Below, in pieces: positions 9,632 to 18,971 of a DNA stretch of 64,000 nt. The notes below the pieces were generated by a model. That model saw nothing but the letters and a program-made list of their open reading frames with translations. It searched no databases and was not told the DNA's origin. The translations under genes and the position numbers were made by a program. Source of the stretch: Bacillota bacterium (GTDB taxonomy: Bacteria > Bacillota > Clostridia > Lachnospirales > Lachnospiraceae); contig JAEZZO010000004.1 of NCBI GenBank assembly GCA_023418475.1, positions 62,001-126,000 on the forward strand, given 5' to 3'. How positions within the stretch are numbered: the first letter of the stretch is position 1; each line of letters starts with the position of its first letter.

Positions 9632-11755
9632 ATGGACAAGAGGCTTGTGAATGATACGGAAAAAAATCAATCTGATAAAACAAGAACAAATAAAGCAAAC
9701 AGGATATTAATCAATTTCCTTCACATTGACAGAAAAACCAGTCCACGCAGGGAAGCAGTTCGAATTGCAGGGCTATATACATTCATAGGATTTGTCTGGA
9801 TTGTAGTATCCGATATACTTATAGGTGCATTGGCCGAAGACAGTCAGATGCTTATTATGCTAGAAATAATAAAAGGGTGGATGAATGTTTTACTTTCCGG
9901 TGCTGTCATATACGGTATTATATTAACTACGCACAGGAAAATTATGCAGGACGATTTAAAACTTGGTCAAAGCTATTTTGAACTGCGAAATACTTATGAT
10001 GAACTGGAAGCCTCCCATGAGGAACTGATGGCCTCGGAGGAAGAATTACGGCAGCAGTTTGATGAGCTTACAGAAAACCAGAAGAGATTGACGGAAAGTG
10101 AGGAAAGATATCGCCTGGTTTCAGAAGCTACAAATGACGGAATTTGGGATGAGCAGAAGGATATTCGGTATTTCTCGGAACGATGGTATGAAATTACAGG
10201 GTTTACTAAAGAAGAAATAGCAGGTCTAAAGGATTGGAAGGAATTAATACATCCGGAAGATTATAAGCAGGCGATAGGAGCAATGGAAGAGCACCTGCAT
10301 ACAAGGTCGCCATTTTATAGCTGCGAATACCGCATTAGAACAAAAGCAGGCAAATATATATGGATTCAGGCACGTGGAAAAGCTTTATTTGATGAAAAAA
10401 ATACTCCTTACCGATTAGCCGGATCCCATACCGATATTACCGAGTTGAAGGAATATCAGAGCAAATTGCAGCACATGGCATATCATAATTATTTAACAGC
10501 TCTTCCGAACCGGCAGGCGCTTTTCGAACAAAATATAGAAGCATTTATGAAGGAACGAAATAGTCACTTTGCATTGTACTATTTAGATACGGATAATTTT
10601 AAATTCATAAATGATACTATGGGTCATAATTTTGGAGATCAATTAATAAAAGCGTTGGGAAGGAAATTCCTTTCGCTGACAAGAGAACAGGATAATTTAT
10701 ATCATTTGGGCAGTGATGAGTTTGTAATTCTGGCGGATGAAATAAACTCCTACACAGAAGCAGGATTTTATGCAACAAATATATTAAATTCCTTCCGATC
10801 ACCCTTAAAAATAGCAGGTAGTATGATCTATGCTAAAATCAGTATCGGAACAGCACTTTATCCCGAGCACGGTCAAGAAATCGGTAAACTGCTGCAATAT
10901 GCAGATACAGCCCTGCATAAGGCAAAAGAAGGCTTTGGAAGCACCTATCAGCTTTATGACAGCTCCATGAACAAATTCTTAAAGGAACGGATGCAGATGG
11001 AGAGACAGCTGCGTACTGCATTGAAAAAAGAGGAGTTTCAGCTGTATTATCAACCGCAATTTGATCTCTTCAAGAAGAAAATAACCGGATTTGAAGCACT
11101 TCTTCGATGGAATAATCCGGAGCTTGGCCAGGTTTCACCGCTTGATTTTATTCCGCTGGCCGAAGAAACACATTTTATCATTCCCTTAGGAGCATGGATA
11201 TTGGAGGAAGCTTGCGCATTTATGCAAAAACTTTATACCCGTGGTATCAGTGAACTGACGGTTGCTGTTAATCTTTCTTTACTGCAGATATTACAGGATG
11301 ACTTTCTGGATATGGTTTTTCATATACTGGAAAGGTATCAGCTGGAGCCGCAGAATTTGGAATTGGAGATAACAGAGACCATCCTGATGGAATCCTATGA
11401 GGAAATTGTGGGGAAGCTTAATCATTTAAATGCAAGAGGGATTAACATTGCTCTTGATGATTTCGGAAAAGGATATTCTTCCTTAAGCTATCTGAGGCAG
11501 ATGCCGATTTCCACTCTAAAGATAGACAAATCCTTTATAGAGTGTATAGCCACAGAAGATCGCAGTGAGGCTTTGATGAGGCATATTATATCGATTGGCA
11601 AAAGCATGGGAATGTCCGTAGTAGCAGAAGGAGTTGAGACAAAAGACCAGCTTAATTATCTAATTGTTAATAAATGCCAGAAAATGCAGGGATTCTTATT
11701 TAGCAAGCCGTTGCCGGAGAGTGAGATATTTAAGTTAATAATACAAGAGAATTAA
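9632..11755 (+). CDS. Membrane PAS-GGDEF-EAL c-di-GMP protein
   Basis: From ATG 9632 (AAAGAAAAGG 9 bases upstream) the protein is 707 residues. A TTG at 9593 would add 13 residues and overlap the chemoreceptor gene by 14 bp, but its ribosome site is poor. Two membrane helices (about 45-67 and 85-105) are followed by a coiled coil rich in EELxxSEEEL, a PAS domain (about 155-280), GGDEF (about 285-450) and EAL (about 470-705). The diguanylate-cyclase signature is GSDEF (360-364), not GGDEF, so cyclase activity is doubtful. The EAL half keeps the metal and catalytic motifs (EALLRW, VNLS, EITE, DDFGKGYSS, LKIDKSFI, AEGVET) and should be an active phosphodiesterase. Likely a PDE with a regulatory GGDEF, tied to motility through its operon with cheW and the receptor. 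Confidence 0.92.
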   Translation: MDKRLVNDTEKNQSDKTRTNKANRILINFLHIDRKTSPRREAVRIAGLYTFIGFVWIVVSDILIGALAEDSQMLIMLEIIKGWMNVLLSGAVIYGIILTTHRKIMQDDLKLGQSYFELRNTYDELEASHEELMASEEELRQQFDELTENQKRLTESEERYRLVSEATNDGIWDEQKDIRYFSERWYEITGFTKEEIAGLKDWKELIHPEDYKQAIGAMEEHLHTRSPFYSCEYRIRTKAGKYIWIQARGKALFDEKNTPYRLAGSHTDITELKEYQSKLQHMAYHNYLTALPNRQALFEQNIEAFMKERNSHFALYYLDTDNFKFINDTMGHNFGDQLIKALGRKFLSLTREQDNLYHLGSDEFVILADEINSYTEAGFYATNILNSFRSPLKIAGSMIYAKISIGTALYPEHGQEIGKLLQYADTALHKAKEGFGSTYQLYDSSMNKFLKERMQMERQLRTALKKEEFQLYYQPQFDLFKKKITGFEALLRWNNPELGQVSPLDFIPLAEETHFIIPLGAWILEEACAFMQKLYTRGISELTVAVNLSLLQILQDDFLDMVFHILERYQLEPQNLELEITETILMESYEEIVGKLNHLNARGINIALDDFGKGYSSLSYLRQMPISTLKIDKSFIECIATEDRSEALMRHIISIGKSMGMSVVAEGVETKDQLNYLIVNKCQKMQGFLFSKPLPESEIFKLIIQEN

Positions 11756-11983
11756 TCCCCGCGGATGTAATCAATCTCCCATTTATAAGTTGCTGTCATT
11801 ACGAAAAGAGCTAATCTCCACTGTGTCAAGCATGGAGGAATTCGCTGCTTCTGATAAAGCAAAAGCGGCGGGGTTATTTTATAAGGAAGGGATTTTTAGA
11901 TGTGGTTATTATTCCGATCCTTATCATTAGATTTACATTCTCTGATGAGTGTATATTGTTAGTATGATTAATGTGAAATATAT

Positions 11984-12018
11984 TAAAAAATCACCTTAGA
12001 GATAAGGTGGTTTTTTTA
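11984..12018 (+). terminator. Terminator after the chemotaxis/c-di-GMP operon
   Basis: AAAAAATCACCTTA and TAAGGTGGTTTTTTT form a hairpin with a GAGA-containing loop and a T7 tail. The stretch 11756-11983 before it shows no gene, only a GC-rich patch (GCGGCGGGG, near 11868). Confidence 0.85.
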
Positions 12019-12026
12019 ATTCATAC

Positions 12027-12053
12027 GAGAAAAATTCATCCTATGAAATCAAG
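12027..12053 (+). repeat. Dispersed post-terminator repeat, short copy E
   Basis: AAATTCATCCTATGAAATCA matches the first ~25 bp of copies A-C (GTTCGTCCTATGAAATAAA) and again lies just after a terminator T-run. The rest of the element is absent. Confidence 0.4.
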
Positions 12054-12138
12054 TACTTTAGGGCTTCTATCAAGGATTATCTTCTAAGCAGAATAGGCTT
12101 CTTCATTAACCATAAAATGGTATACAATACATTCGTAG

Positions 12139-12168
12139 CTTGACGGTAACACAAAGTCAAGGTATGAT
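12139..12168 (+). promoter_or_regulatory. Promoter with MerR-like dyad operator
   Basis: TTGACG (12140-12145) and TATGAT (12163-12168) are 17 bp apart, and the dyad CTTGAC-N11-GTCAAG (12139-12161) lies over and just after the -35 box, the placement used by MerR-family regulators. No merR gene is nearby. It should drive the decarboxylase gene at 12231. Confidence 0.6.
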
Positions 12169-12230
12169 ATTGTAAAATTCTTTCAAAGTGTAAAGCTTGC
12201 AGGCTTTGCAGAAAGGTATGGTAAATCATC

Positions 12231-13628
12231 ATGAGCAGGAATACTTTACAACAAGAAATGAGAGATCAATTAACTTCGAAGGAGCTTTTGGAGCTGGCTA
12301 AGAAGTACTCCTATGATTACATCGACAGTTTGCAGGAAAAAGAGGTATATCCATCCGTATCGGACATAGAAAAGTTAAAGTATTTTGAGGAAAATATGCC
12401 GGAGGAAGGCACTTCCCCTGCTGTCATCTTAGATATGCTACATGAATATGGCTCAAATGCGGCAACCAATCTAAGCAGCGGAAAATATTTCGGTTTTGTC
12501 TGCGGAGGCATTTTACCGGTTTCCCTGGCCACCAAATGGTTGTCGGATACCTGGGATCAGAATAGTGGTTTATTTGCTATGTCACCAATTGCATCAAAGC
12601 TGGAGGAAGTATGTGAAAAATGGCTTACGGAGCTTTTGGGTCTGCCGCAGGACACAGCCGCTGGATTTGTCAGTGGTTCGTCTACTGCTATAATTTGTGC
12701 ACTTGCTGCAGCACGTAATGACATTCTTATAAAGCAAGGCTGGAATGTAAATGAACAAGGATTATTTGGTGCTCCGCCGATAAAGGTGGTACTTGGTGAA
12801 CAGGCTCATTCCACTGTATTTAAGGCGCTGTCATTGCTAGGACTTGGCAAAGAGCGTGTGCAGCTTGTTCCGGTTGATGATCAGGGACGGATTATACCAG
12901 AGAAGCTGCCTGCTATTGATGATAATACCTTGCTGATTGTGCAGGCAGGTAATGTCAATAGCGGAGCTTTTGACCCGTTTGAGAAGCTATGCGATATTGC
13001 CAATAAAGCAGGTGCATGGATTCATGTGGACGGAGCCTTCGGATTGTGGGCGGCAGCTTCTGCTAATCAATACGAACTAATCAAAGGCTTTGAAAATGCT
13101 GATTCCTGGTCGGTGGATGCTCATAAAACACTGAACGCTCCCTATGATTGCGGGATTGTATTCTGTAAAAAGAGATCAGCCCTAATAAGTGCTATGCAGG
13201 CTGCGGGTTCCTACATACAGTACAGTGAAAACAGGGACGGAATGCTTTATACACCGGAAATGTCTAGGCGTGCAAGGAGCATTGAACTATGGGCAACCCT
13301 GAAATATCTCGGGAAAGCGGGTATCGGTCAACTGGTTGATACCTTATGCTCCAATGCGCAGTATTTTGCACAGAGGTTATCTGACAATGGATTTACAGTG
13401 GTGAATAAGGTTGTTTACAACCAAATTTTAGTGAAATGTGATACACCAAAGACGACACAAGCCACCTTAAATAATATACAAACTAGCGGTAAATGCTGGT
13501 GTGGAGGAGCAAAATGGGATAATGAGCCGGTTATAAGAATCAGCATCTGTTCCTGGCAGACAACACATCAGGATCTCGATGAGTGTGTGGATATCTTTGT
13601 AAACTGTAAAAATACATTAGATTTATAA
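12231..13628 (+). CDS. PLP-dependent group II amino acid decarboxylase family protein
   Basis: 465 residues, the usual length for glutamate/tyrosine/aromatic amino acid decarboxylases. It has the fold-type I features of the family: GFVSGSSTAIICAL phosphate-binding region, IHVDGAFGLW with the cofactor Asp, and the Schiff-base Lys299 in SVDAHKTLN. The C-terminus holds RISICSWQTT. The family decarboxylates an amino acid to its amine with pyridoxal phosphate; the substrate cannot be read from the sequence, and some relatives act on other amino acids or as aldolases. It stands alone between terminators, under a MerR-like promoter, which suggests induction by a small molecule. Confidence 0.85.
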   Translation: MSRNTLQQEMRDQLTSKELLELAKKYSYDYIDSLQEKEVYPSVSDIEKLKYFEENMPEEGTSPAVILDMLHEYGSNAATNLSSGKYFGFVCGGILPVSLATKWLSDTWDQNSGLFAMSPIASKLEEVCEKWLTELLGLPQDTAAGFVSGSSTAIICALAAARNDILIKQGWNVNEQGLFGAPPIKVVLGEQAHSTVFKALSLLGLGKERVQLVPVDDQGRIIPEKLPAIDDNTLLIVQAGNVNSGAFDPFEKLCDIANKAGAWIHVDGAFGLWAAASANQYELIKGFENADSWSVDAHKTLNAPYDCGIVFCKKRSALISAMQAAGSYIQYSENRDGMLYTPEMSRRARSIELWATLKYLGKAGIGQLVDTLCSNAQYFAQRLSDNGFTVVNKVVYNQILVKCDTPKTTQATLNNIQTSGKCWCGGAKWDNEPVIRISICSWQTTHQDLDECVDIFVNCKNTLDL

Positions 13629-13640
13629 TCCTTCTTAAAT

Positions 13641-13665
13641 GAGGCCGGGAACTAGGGCCTCTTTT
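13641..13665 (+). terminator. Terminator after the decarboxylase
   Basis: GAGGCC (13641-13646) pairs with GGCCTC (13656-13661), followed by TTTT. Confidence 0.65.
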
Positions 13666-13744
13666 CACTAAAACCGCTTCTCAAAACAGGATCTCATAAT
13701 CCATATATTGAGGTCAGATAAGGTTTGCTTACTATATATATATC

Positions 13745-13774
13745 TTGTAATTATTAGAACGAAAGTGGTAAAAT
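13745..13774 (+). promoter_or_regulatory. Promoter of the small membrane protein
   Basis: TTGTAA (13745-13750), 18-bp spacer, TAAAAT (13769-13774), ending 42 bp before the start codon. Confidence 0.5.
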
Positions 13775-13816
13775 GAATGGGATAAGGACGACTTCTGAAT
13801 GATTGGAGGAACTTAA

Positions 13817-14083
13817 ATGAAGAAACGATTTGATTTTTTGCATACTGCTGTTTTGATTTTATTTCTTGTCATAGCTTACTTCATTGGAAATGCAATACTC
13901 AAAGGAATATTATTATTAGTATTTTCCTGTGTATTGATGTTTAATACGATAGTAAGACTTAGGACATTGAAAAGTGATAAAATCAGAGATAAAATATTAT
14001 ATGGAATATTATTATTTTTAGATTCAGTTCTTTTATTAAGTGCAATTTATGTGATTGTGTCAGCTATGATCGCAGTATTTTAG
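13817..14083 (+). CDS. Small three-helix membrane protein, unknown function
   Basis: 88 residues with a good ribosome site (TTGGAGGAAC). Three hydrophobic helices (about 10-45 containing two, and 62-87) are separated by a basic loop TLKSDKIRDKI. No family recognised. It is preceded by its own promoter and followed by a 160-bp gap before glpK, so it is probably monocistronic. Confidence 0.6.
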   Translation: MKKRFDFLHTAVLILFLVIAYFIGNAILKGILLLVFSCVLMFNTIVRLRTLKSDKIRDKILYGILLFLDSVLLLSAIYVIVSAMIAVF

Positions 14084-14245
14084 TTATATTACAAGAACAA
14101 GCTTCTGCAGAAAAAGAATGAAGCAAAATATATGGCAGGACTTTTAACAGGCAAATTATAATAGTCCTATTAATGCCGAGTAACAAGGGGAAGGTTTACG
14201 AACTTAGCAATTAATAATTGAATGGAAGGGTATGGGGATCTACTT

Positions 14246-15739
14246 ATGAAAAAATATGTAATGGCTTTGGATCAGGGGACTACAAGCTCAAGATGTATTA
14301 TCTTTGATAAAAAGGGAAAAATGCTGAGTGTGGCTCAGAAGGAATTTATGCAGATTTATCCAAAGCCGGGCTGGGTGGAGCATGATCCGACGCAGATCTG
14401 GTCTTCTATAATTTCAGTTGCATCCGAGGCAATGGCTAAGCTTGGAATAAGCGGAGAAGAGATAGCCTCTATCGGAATTACCAATCAGAGGGAAACTACA
14501 ATTGTATGGGATAAAGAAACCGGACAGCCGGTTTATAATGCAATCGTCTGGCAGTGCCGCAGAACGGCAGACACCATTAATGAGCTGAAGGCAAGAGGAC
14601 TTGAAGAATATATTATAGATAAGACCGGATTAATTCCGGACGCGTATTTCTCAGGTACTAAGATTAAGTGGATTCTGGAGAATGTTCCGGGTGCGGGAGA
14701 AGCAGCTCGGGCCGGTAAACTATTGTTTGGAACGGTGGATACCTGGATTATCTGGAATTTAACGAAGGGAAGGTGCTTTGTGACCGATTATACCAACGCC
14801 TCCCGAACTATGCTCTTTGATATTAAGAGGTTAACCTGGGATGAGAGAATACTTAACGAGCTTAATATTCCAAGTGAAATGCTTCCCGAAGTGAAGCCTT
14901 CCAGCTGCGTATACGGTTATTCCGACCGAAGCCTGTTTGGTGAGGAGATAGCGATTGCCGGAGCCGCAGGCGATCAGCAGGCAGCCCTTTTTGGACAATG
15001 TTGCTTTGGGAAGGGCGATGTGAAGAACACTTATGGAACCGGATGCTTTTTACTTATGAATACAGGAGACGAAGCAATTACCTCGAAGCATGGATTACTT
15101 ACAACTCTGGCGGCAAGTACAGGACCGGAGCCTCAATATGCGCTGGAGGGCAGTGTATTCGTAGCGGGAGCGGCAGTGCAGTGGTTAAGAGATGAGCTTC
15201 GCCTGATTCGTTCCGCTTCAGAGAGTGAAAAATATGCAATGCAGGTAGAGGATACCAATGGTATTTATGTAGTTCCTGCTTTTGCAGGGCTTGGTGCGCC
15301 GTATTGGGATCAATACGCAAGAGGAGCAATCCTTGGAATAACCAGGGGATGCAACAGGGAGCATATCATAAGAGCCACACTGGAATCCATCGCTTACCAG
15401 ACACAGGATGTTTTGCGCGCTATGGAAGGAGACTCCGGCAATCACCTGAATTCCTTGAAGGTAGATGGCGGGGCATGTGCAAATCATTTTCTGATGCAAT
15501 TCCAGGCAGATATTCTGGATACGACTGTACTGAAACCGGAATGTATCGAGACCACTGCCCTGGGTGCGGCGTATCTTTCGGGCCTCGCAGTGGGATTTTG
15601 GAAGGACAAGGAAGAAATTAAGCAAAATTGGGCGCTGGCGGAAATCTTTCAGCCGCAGATGGCAAAGGATAAAAGGGAGAAGCTTATAGCCGGATGGAAT
15701 AAAGCAGTAAGCCGTTCCTTTTCATGGGAAGAAGTATGA
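14246..15739 (+). CDS. glpK: Glycerol kinase
   Basis: 497 residues from ATG 14246, chosen because MKKYVMALDQGTTSSR is the usual GlpK start and GGGGA lies 7 bases upstream; an in-frame ATG at 14222 would add 8 residues but has no ribosome site. FGGY-family motifs are complete: DQGTTSSR phosphate loop, ITNQRETT, GAAGDQQAALFGQ, YGTGCF, ALEGSVFVAGAAVQWL and DGGACANHFLMQ. It phosphorylates glycerol to glycerol 3-phosphate with ATP in the cytoplasm. No glpF or glpD neighbours are present, so uptake and oxidation functions lie elsewhere. Confidence 0.96.
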   Translation: MKKYVMALDQGTTSSRCIIFDKKGKMLSVAQKEFMQIYPKPGWVEHDPTQIWSSIISVASEAMAKLGISGEEIASIGITNQRETTIVWDKETGQPVYNAIVWQCRRTADTINELKARGLEEYIIDKTGLIPDAYFSGTKIKWILENVPGAGEAARAGKLLFGTVDTWIIWNLTKGRCFVTDYTNASRTMLFDIKRLTWDERILNELNIPSEMLPEVKPSSCVYGYSDRSLFGEEIAIAGAAGDQQAALFGQCCFGKGDVKNTYGTGCFLLMNTGDEAITSKHGLLTTLAASTGPEPQYALEGSVFVAGAAVQWLRDELRLIRSASESEKYAMQVEDTNGIYVVPAFAGLGAPYWDQYARGAILGITRGCNREHIIRATLESIAYQTQDVLRAMEGDSGNHLNSLKVDGGACANHFLMQFQADILDTTVLKPECIETTALGAAYLSGLAVGFWKDKEEIKQNWALAEIFQPQMAKDKREKLIAGWNKAVSRSFSWEEV

Positions 15740-15848
15740 AGAAAAAGAGTCTTCCAGGCTTTTTCCCAAATTATATGTGAGATGACGCTTTGCGGCATTG
15801 TATTTGGAAGTATGAAAAGAATTTTGAGAGGAAAAGGATAAGCGAAAC

Positions 15849-16937
15849 ATGACGGAAGACAGATTAAACAACAGCTTGTTAAATAGGGGCTATCAGCGGT
15901 TGAATTCAAATGCGCAGGGAATCTATCTATATTACCGCGGCTTGGAGCAAGAGCTTATCATAGTATCTGTCATCCATGCATTGAATGGAAATGAAATCAG
16001 CGTCCAGCAGTATTGCCATATCTTGGGGCAAATAAAGGAAAACTTCAGGAAGTCAACTCCGGGTCGAATACAGCTGCAAAGCCTTATACTCACCAAAAAT
16101 CCTGACAGTGTGAAGCATTTTTGCACGGCAACTTCCGAAGATAGTCACTGGATCGTTGACCTTACAATGAACAGACTCATGATATACGAAACACAATCTT
16201 ATGATATTGCCGGTCTTAAGGGAATGCTAGAGCATCTTTTAGAAGAGGAGAGGATTGAGCATAATAACGGACAGGAATTAAATTACGAGACAGTTATGCC
16301 GGATGCTCTAAATAATGCGACACCTGCCACCAATAAGATGGTACAGTTTACACCTGTTACTATGTCGATTATTTTAGTAAATATTCTTGTATACATTATA
16401 ACACATTATACACCGGTACTTGGCGGACCAGACCAGATGTTTATGAAAGGAGCACTTTCCTGGTATTATGTGATGCAGGATAAGGAATATTACCGCCTGC
16501 TTACCTCCATGTTTATGCACGCGGATATGGGTCATATTTTCAACAATATGATAATCCTGTTCTTTATCGGCTCTAACCTGGAGAAGACAATTGGTAAACT
16601 GAGATACCTCGGTATTTATTTGGGAGCCGGAATTCTGGCAGGAGCGGCTTCTATTGGCTATAATATGTTAAGAGAGAGCGGTACGGCCCTTTATACCGAT
16701 ACGACCTTTTCTTTGGGAGCCTCCGGAGCAATTTTCGGCGCAGTGGGTGCGCTGCTTTATGCAGTTTTGATTAATAGGGGTAAACTGAAGGAAATCGGAA
16801 TAAGACAGATGGTTGTTTTTGTAATTCTGAGCCTGTACGGAGGATTTGTAGATAACCATATCGATCAGGCGGCCCATATCGGGGGATTTTTAGGCGGTAT
16901 ATTGTTAGTCGCGCTTCTCTATCGCAGACAGGCCTAA
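15849..16937 (+). CDS. Rhomboid-family intramembrane serine protease
   Basis: 362 residues. The first ~165 residues are soluble and of unknown type (a DUF-like cytoplasmic domain). Then comes a six- to seven-helix rhomboid core with the HADMGHIFNNM loop, catalytic Ser292 in GASGAIFG and catalytic His343 in AAHIGGFLGG. Rhomboids cleave transmembrane proteins within the bilayer; the substrate is unknown. The start follows AGAGGAAAAGG. It lies 109 bp after glpK; a short AAAAAG/CTTTTT hairpin near 15742-15767 may be a weak terminator between them. Confidence 0.92.
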   Translation: MTEDRLNNSLLNRGYQRLNSNAQGIYLYYRGLEQELIIVSVIHALNGNEISVQQYCHILGQIKENFRKSTPGRIQLQSLILTKNPDSVKHFCTATSEDSHWIVDLTMNRLMIYETQSYDIAGLKGMLEHLLEEERIEHNNGQELNYETVMPDALNNATPATNKMVQFTPVTMSIILVNILVYIITHYTPVLGGPDQMFMKGALSWYYVMQDKEYYRLLTSMFMHADMGHIFNNMIILFFIGSNLEKTIGKLRYLGIYLGAGILAGAASIGYNMLRESGTALYTDTTFSLGASGAIFGAVGALLYAVLINRGKLKEIGIRQMVVFVILSLYGGFVDNHIDQAAHIGGFLGGILLVALLYRRQA

Positions 16938-17042
16938 TACAGCATACACAAATGGTGCTTCCCGTAGTATAATACAGTCATCCGTTAAAAAGAATAGAAT
17001 GAGAAATTTAGATATAATTAGCACGAAAAGAGAGGTTGTTTC

Positions 17043-18044
17043 ATGAAAATTAATATTTATTATGGCGGCAGAGGTCTGATTGAAGATCCGACACTTTATG
17101 TAATGAGTAAGATTACAGCAGTATTGGAGGAATTAAGAGTTCGGGTTACCAGATACAATCTCTATGAAGAGAAGAATGCTATTTCCATGCTTCCAAAGAC
17201 GCTTAAGGAGGCCGATGGCGTACTGCTTGCGACTACTGTCGAATGGATGGGAATCGGCGGACTGATGCAGCAGTTCTTGGATGCCTGCTGGTTGTATGCG
17301 GATAAGGACAAGCTGTCAAAATTATATATGTTTCCGGTTGTTATGGCGACTACCTACGGAGAGATGGAGGCTGAACTGACTCTGATGAAAGCATGGGAGA
17401 TGCTTGGCGGAATTCCCGGTTTTGGAATATCTGCTTATGTAGAGGACCATGTGGAGTTTGAAACAAGTCCGGATTATGCAGCTATTATTGAGAAAAAAGC
17501 AGAGGAGTTCTATAAAAAAATACATTATAAAGCCAAGATGCTTCCTACCAGCAATTCCGTAATAAAGCAAAATGTATTACAAAGTAATTCAATTGTGCTG
17601 ACACCGCAGGAAAGTGAACAATTATCCATGTATGTATCGGATGATACTTATGTGAAAAAGCAGAAGGAAGATATCGAAGAACTGACACAGCTTTTTAAGG
17701 AAATGCTCGATAATAACAACGAAAGTGATGCAATGCAGGATTTTCTGAAAAATCTTAAAGACAACTTTCGCCCAATAGAGGATTTTACAGCTTCTTATGC
17801 AATTAATTTTTCAGATATTAATAAAACATTGGTGGTAGAAATTAATAATAAACGCCTTAAATGTTATTACGGTGATAAACCGGATGCCGATGTCATTGCT
17901 AAAACGACACACGCTGTAATGAATAAGCTGGTTCTTGGCCGAATAACCTTTCAAGGCGCGTTTATGTCAGGAGAAATGACTGCCAAAGGAAACTTCAAAA
18001 CATTGCGTACCTTTGATCAGGTATTTCAATTTAACATATTATAG
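17043..18044 (+). CDS. Flavodoxin-like / SCP2 sterol-carrier domain fusion
   Basis: 333 residues; the start follows AGAGAGGTTG. Residues 1-165 look like an NADPH-dependent FMN-reductase/flavodoxin fold (MKINIYYGGRG, LKEADGVLLATTVEWMGIGG, VVMATTYGEMEAELT), although the usual phosphate loop TGNT is not obvious. A charged linker (about 195-240) leads to an SCP2-type lipid-binding domain (about 245-333; INFSDINKTLVVEINN, LGRITFQGAFMSGEMTAKG). The organism should not make sterols, so the SCP2 pocket must hold another lipid or acyl ligand. It is 3 bp from the stop of the convergent kinase gene, with no terminator between them. Confidence 0.75.
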   Translation: MKINIYYGGRGLIEDPTLYVMSKITAVLEELRVRVTRYNLYEEKNAISMLPKTLKEADGVLLATTVEWMGIGGLMQQFLDACWLYADKDKLSKLYMFPVVMATTYGEMEAELTLMKAWEMLGGIPGFGISAYVEDHVEFETSPDYAAIIEKKAEEFYKKIHYKAKMLPTSNSVIKQNVLQSNSIVLTPQESEQLSMYVSDDTYVKKQKEDIEELTQLFKEMLDNNNESDAMQDFLKNLKDNFRPIEDFTASYAINFSDINKTLVVEINNKRLKCYYGDKPDADVIAKTTHAVMNKLVLGRITFQGAFMSGEMTAKGNFKTLRTFDQVFQFNIL

Positions 18045-18047
18045 ATC

Positions 18048-18809
18048 TTATTCCATATAGAAAGGAAGATGGATTGTAAATGAGGTTAAATTGTCATTTG
18101 AATTTACAAAAATACTGCCATAATGCAGGTCAATTACCCGCTTGACTAGAGCTAGTCCTACACCGGTACCGCCTTTTTTATATGTAACAAAAGGAGTAAA
18201 TATTGTTTGAATTTCATCTTCCGGAATGGCCTTACCATTATTACTGATTTCAAAGGAAAGCTTGGCAGGGCAGTTATCTTCACCGGGAAGATATTTCAGG
18301 GCGATATGTATGAAATTGCCAGGATTGGTTGCTTCAAAAGCGTTTTTAACCAGGTTTGAAAATACTTGCTTGAGCTTGGTAGAATCACAAGAATAATGTA
18401 TGAAGAATTTTTCACTGTTCGGATCAACGGTTAAGGTTAGATCAATCTCCTTATTCAAAGCCTCCGGCATAAAGCTGCTGATAACACTTTCCGATAGTTC
18501 TTTCAGGTTAGTAAAATCCTTATGTAAATAATTGCAGATATTTAGCAGGGAGGCATCCGCCATGATATGCTCCATATCATCAACTAATTCCTGAAGCTGG
18601 TCCCAGTATTTAAAGTCCTTTGCCTCGGGATGCTTCTGTTCCATGTACTGAAGAGTGCCTTTAAGCAGAGATAAGGGATTACGAAGCTCATGTACAAACA
18701 TAGAGGTGGTTTTTTTGTTATCATCGATAATGGATGTGATAATTGGTTCAACTTCCGGATTGTTTTTTATAATGCAGGCTAGTGCATCATTATTGATTTC
18801 TGAGAACAT
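18048..18809 (-). CDS. Soluble orphan sensor histidine kinase
   Basis: 253 residues with no membrane helix and almost no sensor domain. A short N-terminus (about 35 residues) leads directly to HisKA with His40 in MFVHELRNPLSLL, then an ATPase domain (about 120-250) with NLVKNAFEA, an altered DxG motif (ISNNGKAIP) and GTGVGLALVKRVI. The compact build resembles the catalytic end of sporulation phosphorelay kinases (KinB/KinE type), which lack dedicated partners. No response regulator is adjacent. It is divergent from the HIT gene and converges tightly on the flavodoxin-SCP2 gene. Confidence 0.88.
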   Translation of the reverse strand: MFSEINNDALACIIKNNPEVEPIITSIIDDNKKTTSMFVHELRNPLSLLKGTLQYMEQKHPEAKDFKYWDQLQELVDDMEHIMADASLLNICNYLHKDFTNLKELSESVISSFMPEALNKEIDLTLTVDPNSEKFFIHYSCDSTKLKQVFSNLVKNAFEATNPGNFIHIALKYLPGEDNCPAKLSFEISNNGKAIPEDEIQTIFTPFVTYKKGGTGVGLALVKRVIDLHYGSIFVNSNDNLTSFTIHLPFYME

Positions 18810-18971
18810 AATGTTAGACCCCCTAATGGTAAATAAAATGAGAGCAGACGGCTTTCCAGTCGGATAGATAGGATTCGATCAGAAGTCTTTCGCTATATAG
18901 ATATTATCAAATTATGGAAAATCATGCAATGTAAAAAGTATAACAACAATCGACATAGGAGGCATTTTATT

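Noticed and set aside
15218..15625. Long opposite-strand ORF inside glpK (135 codons)
   Set aside because: Shadow of the glycerol kinase reading frame; no family features.
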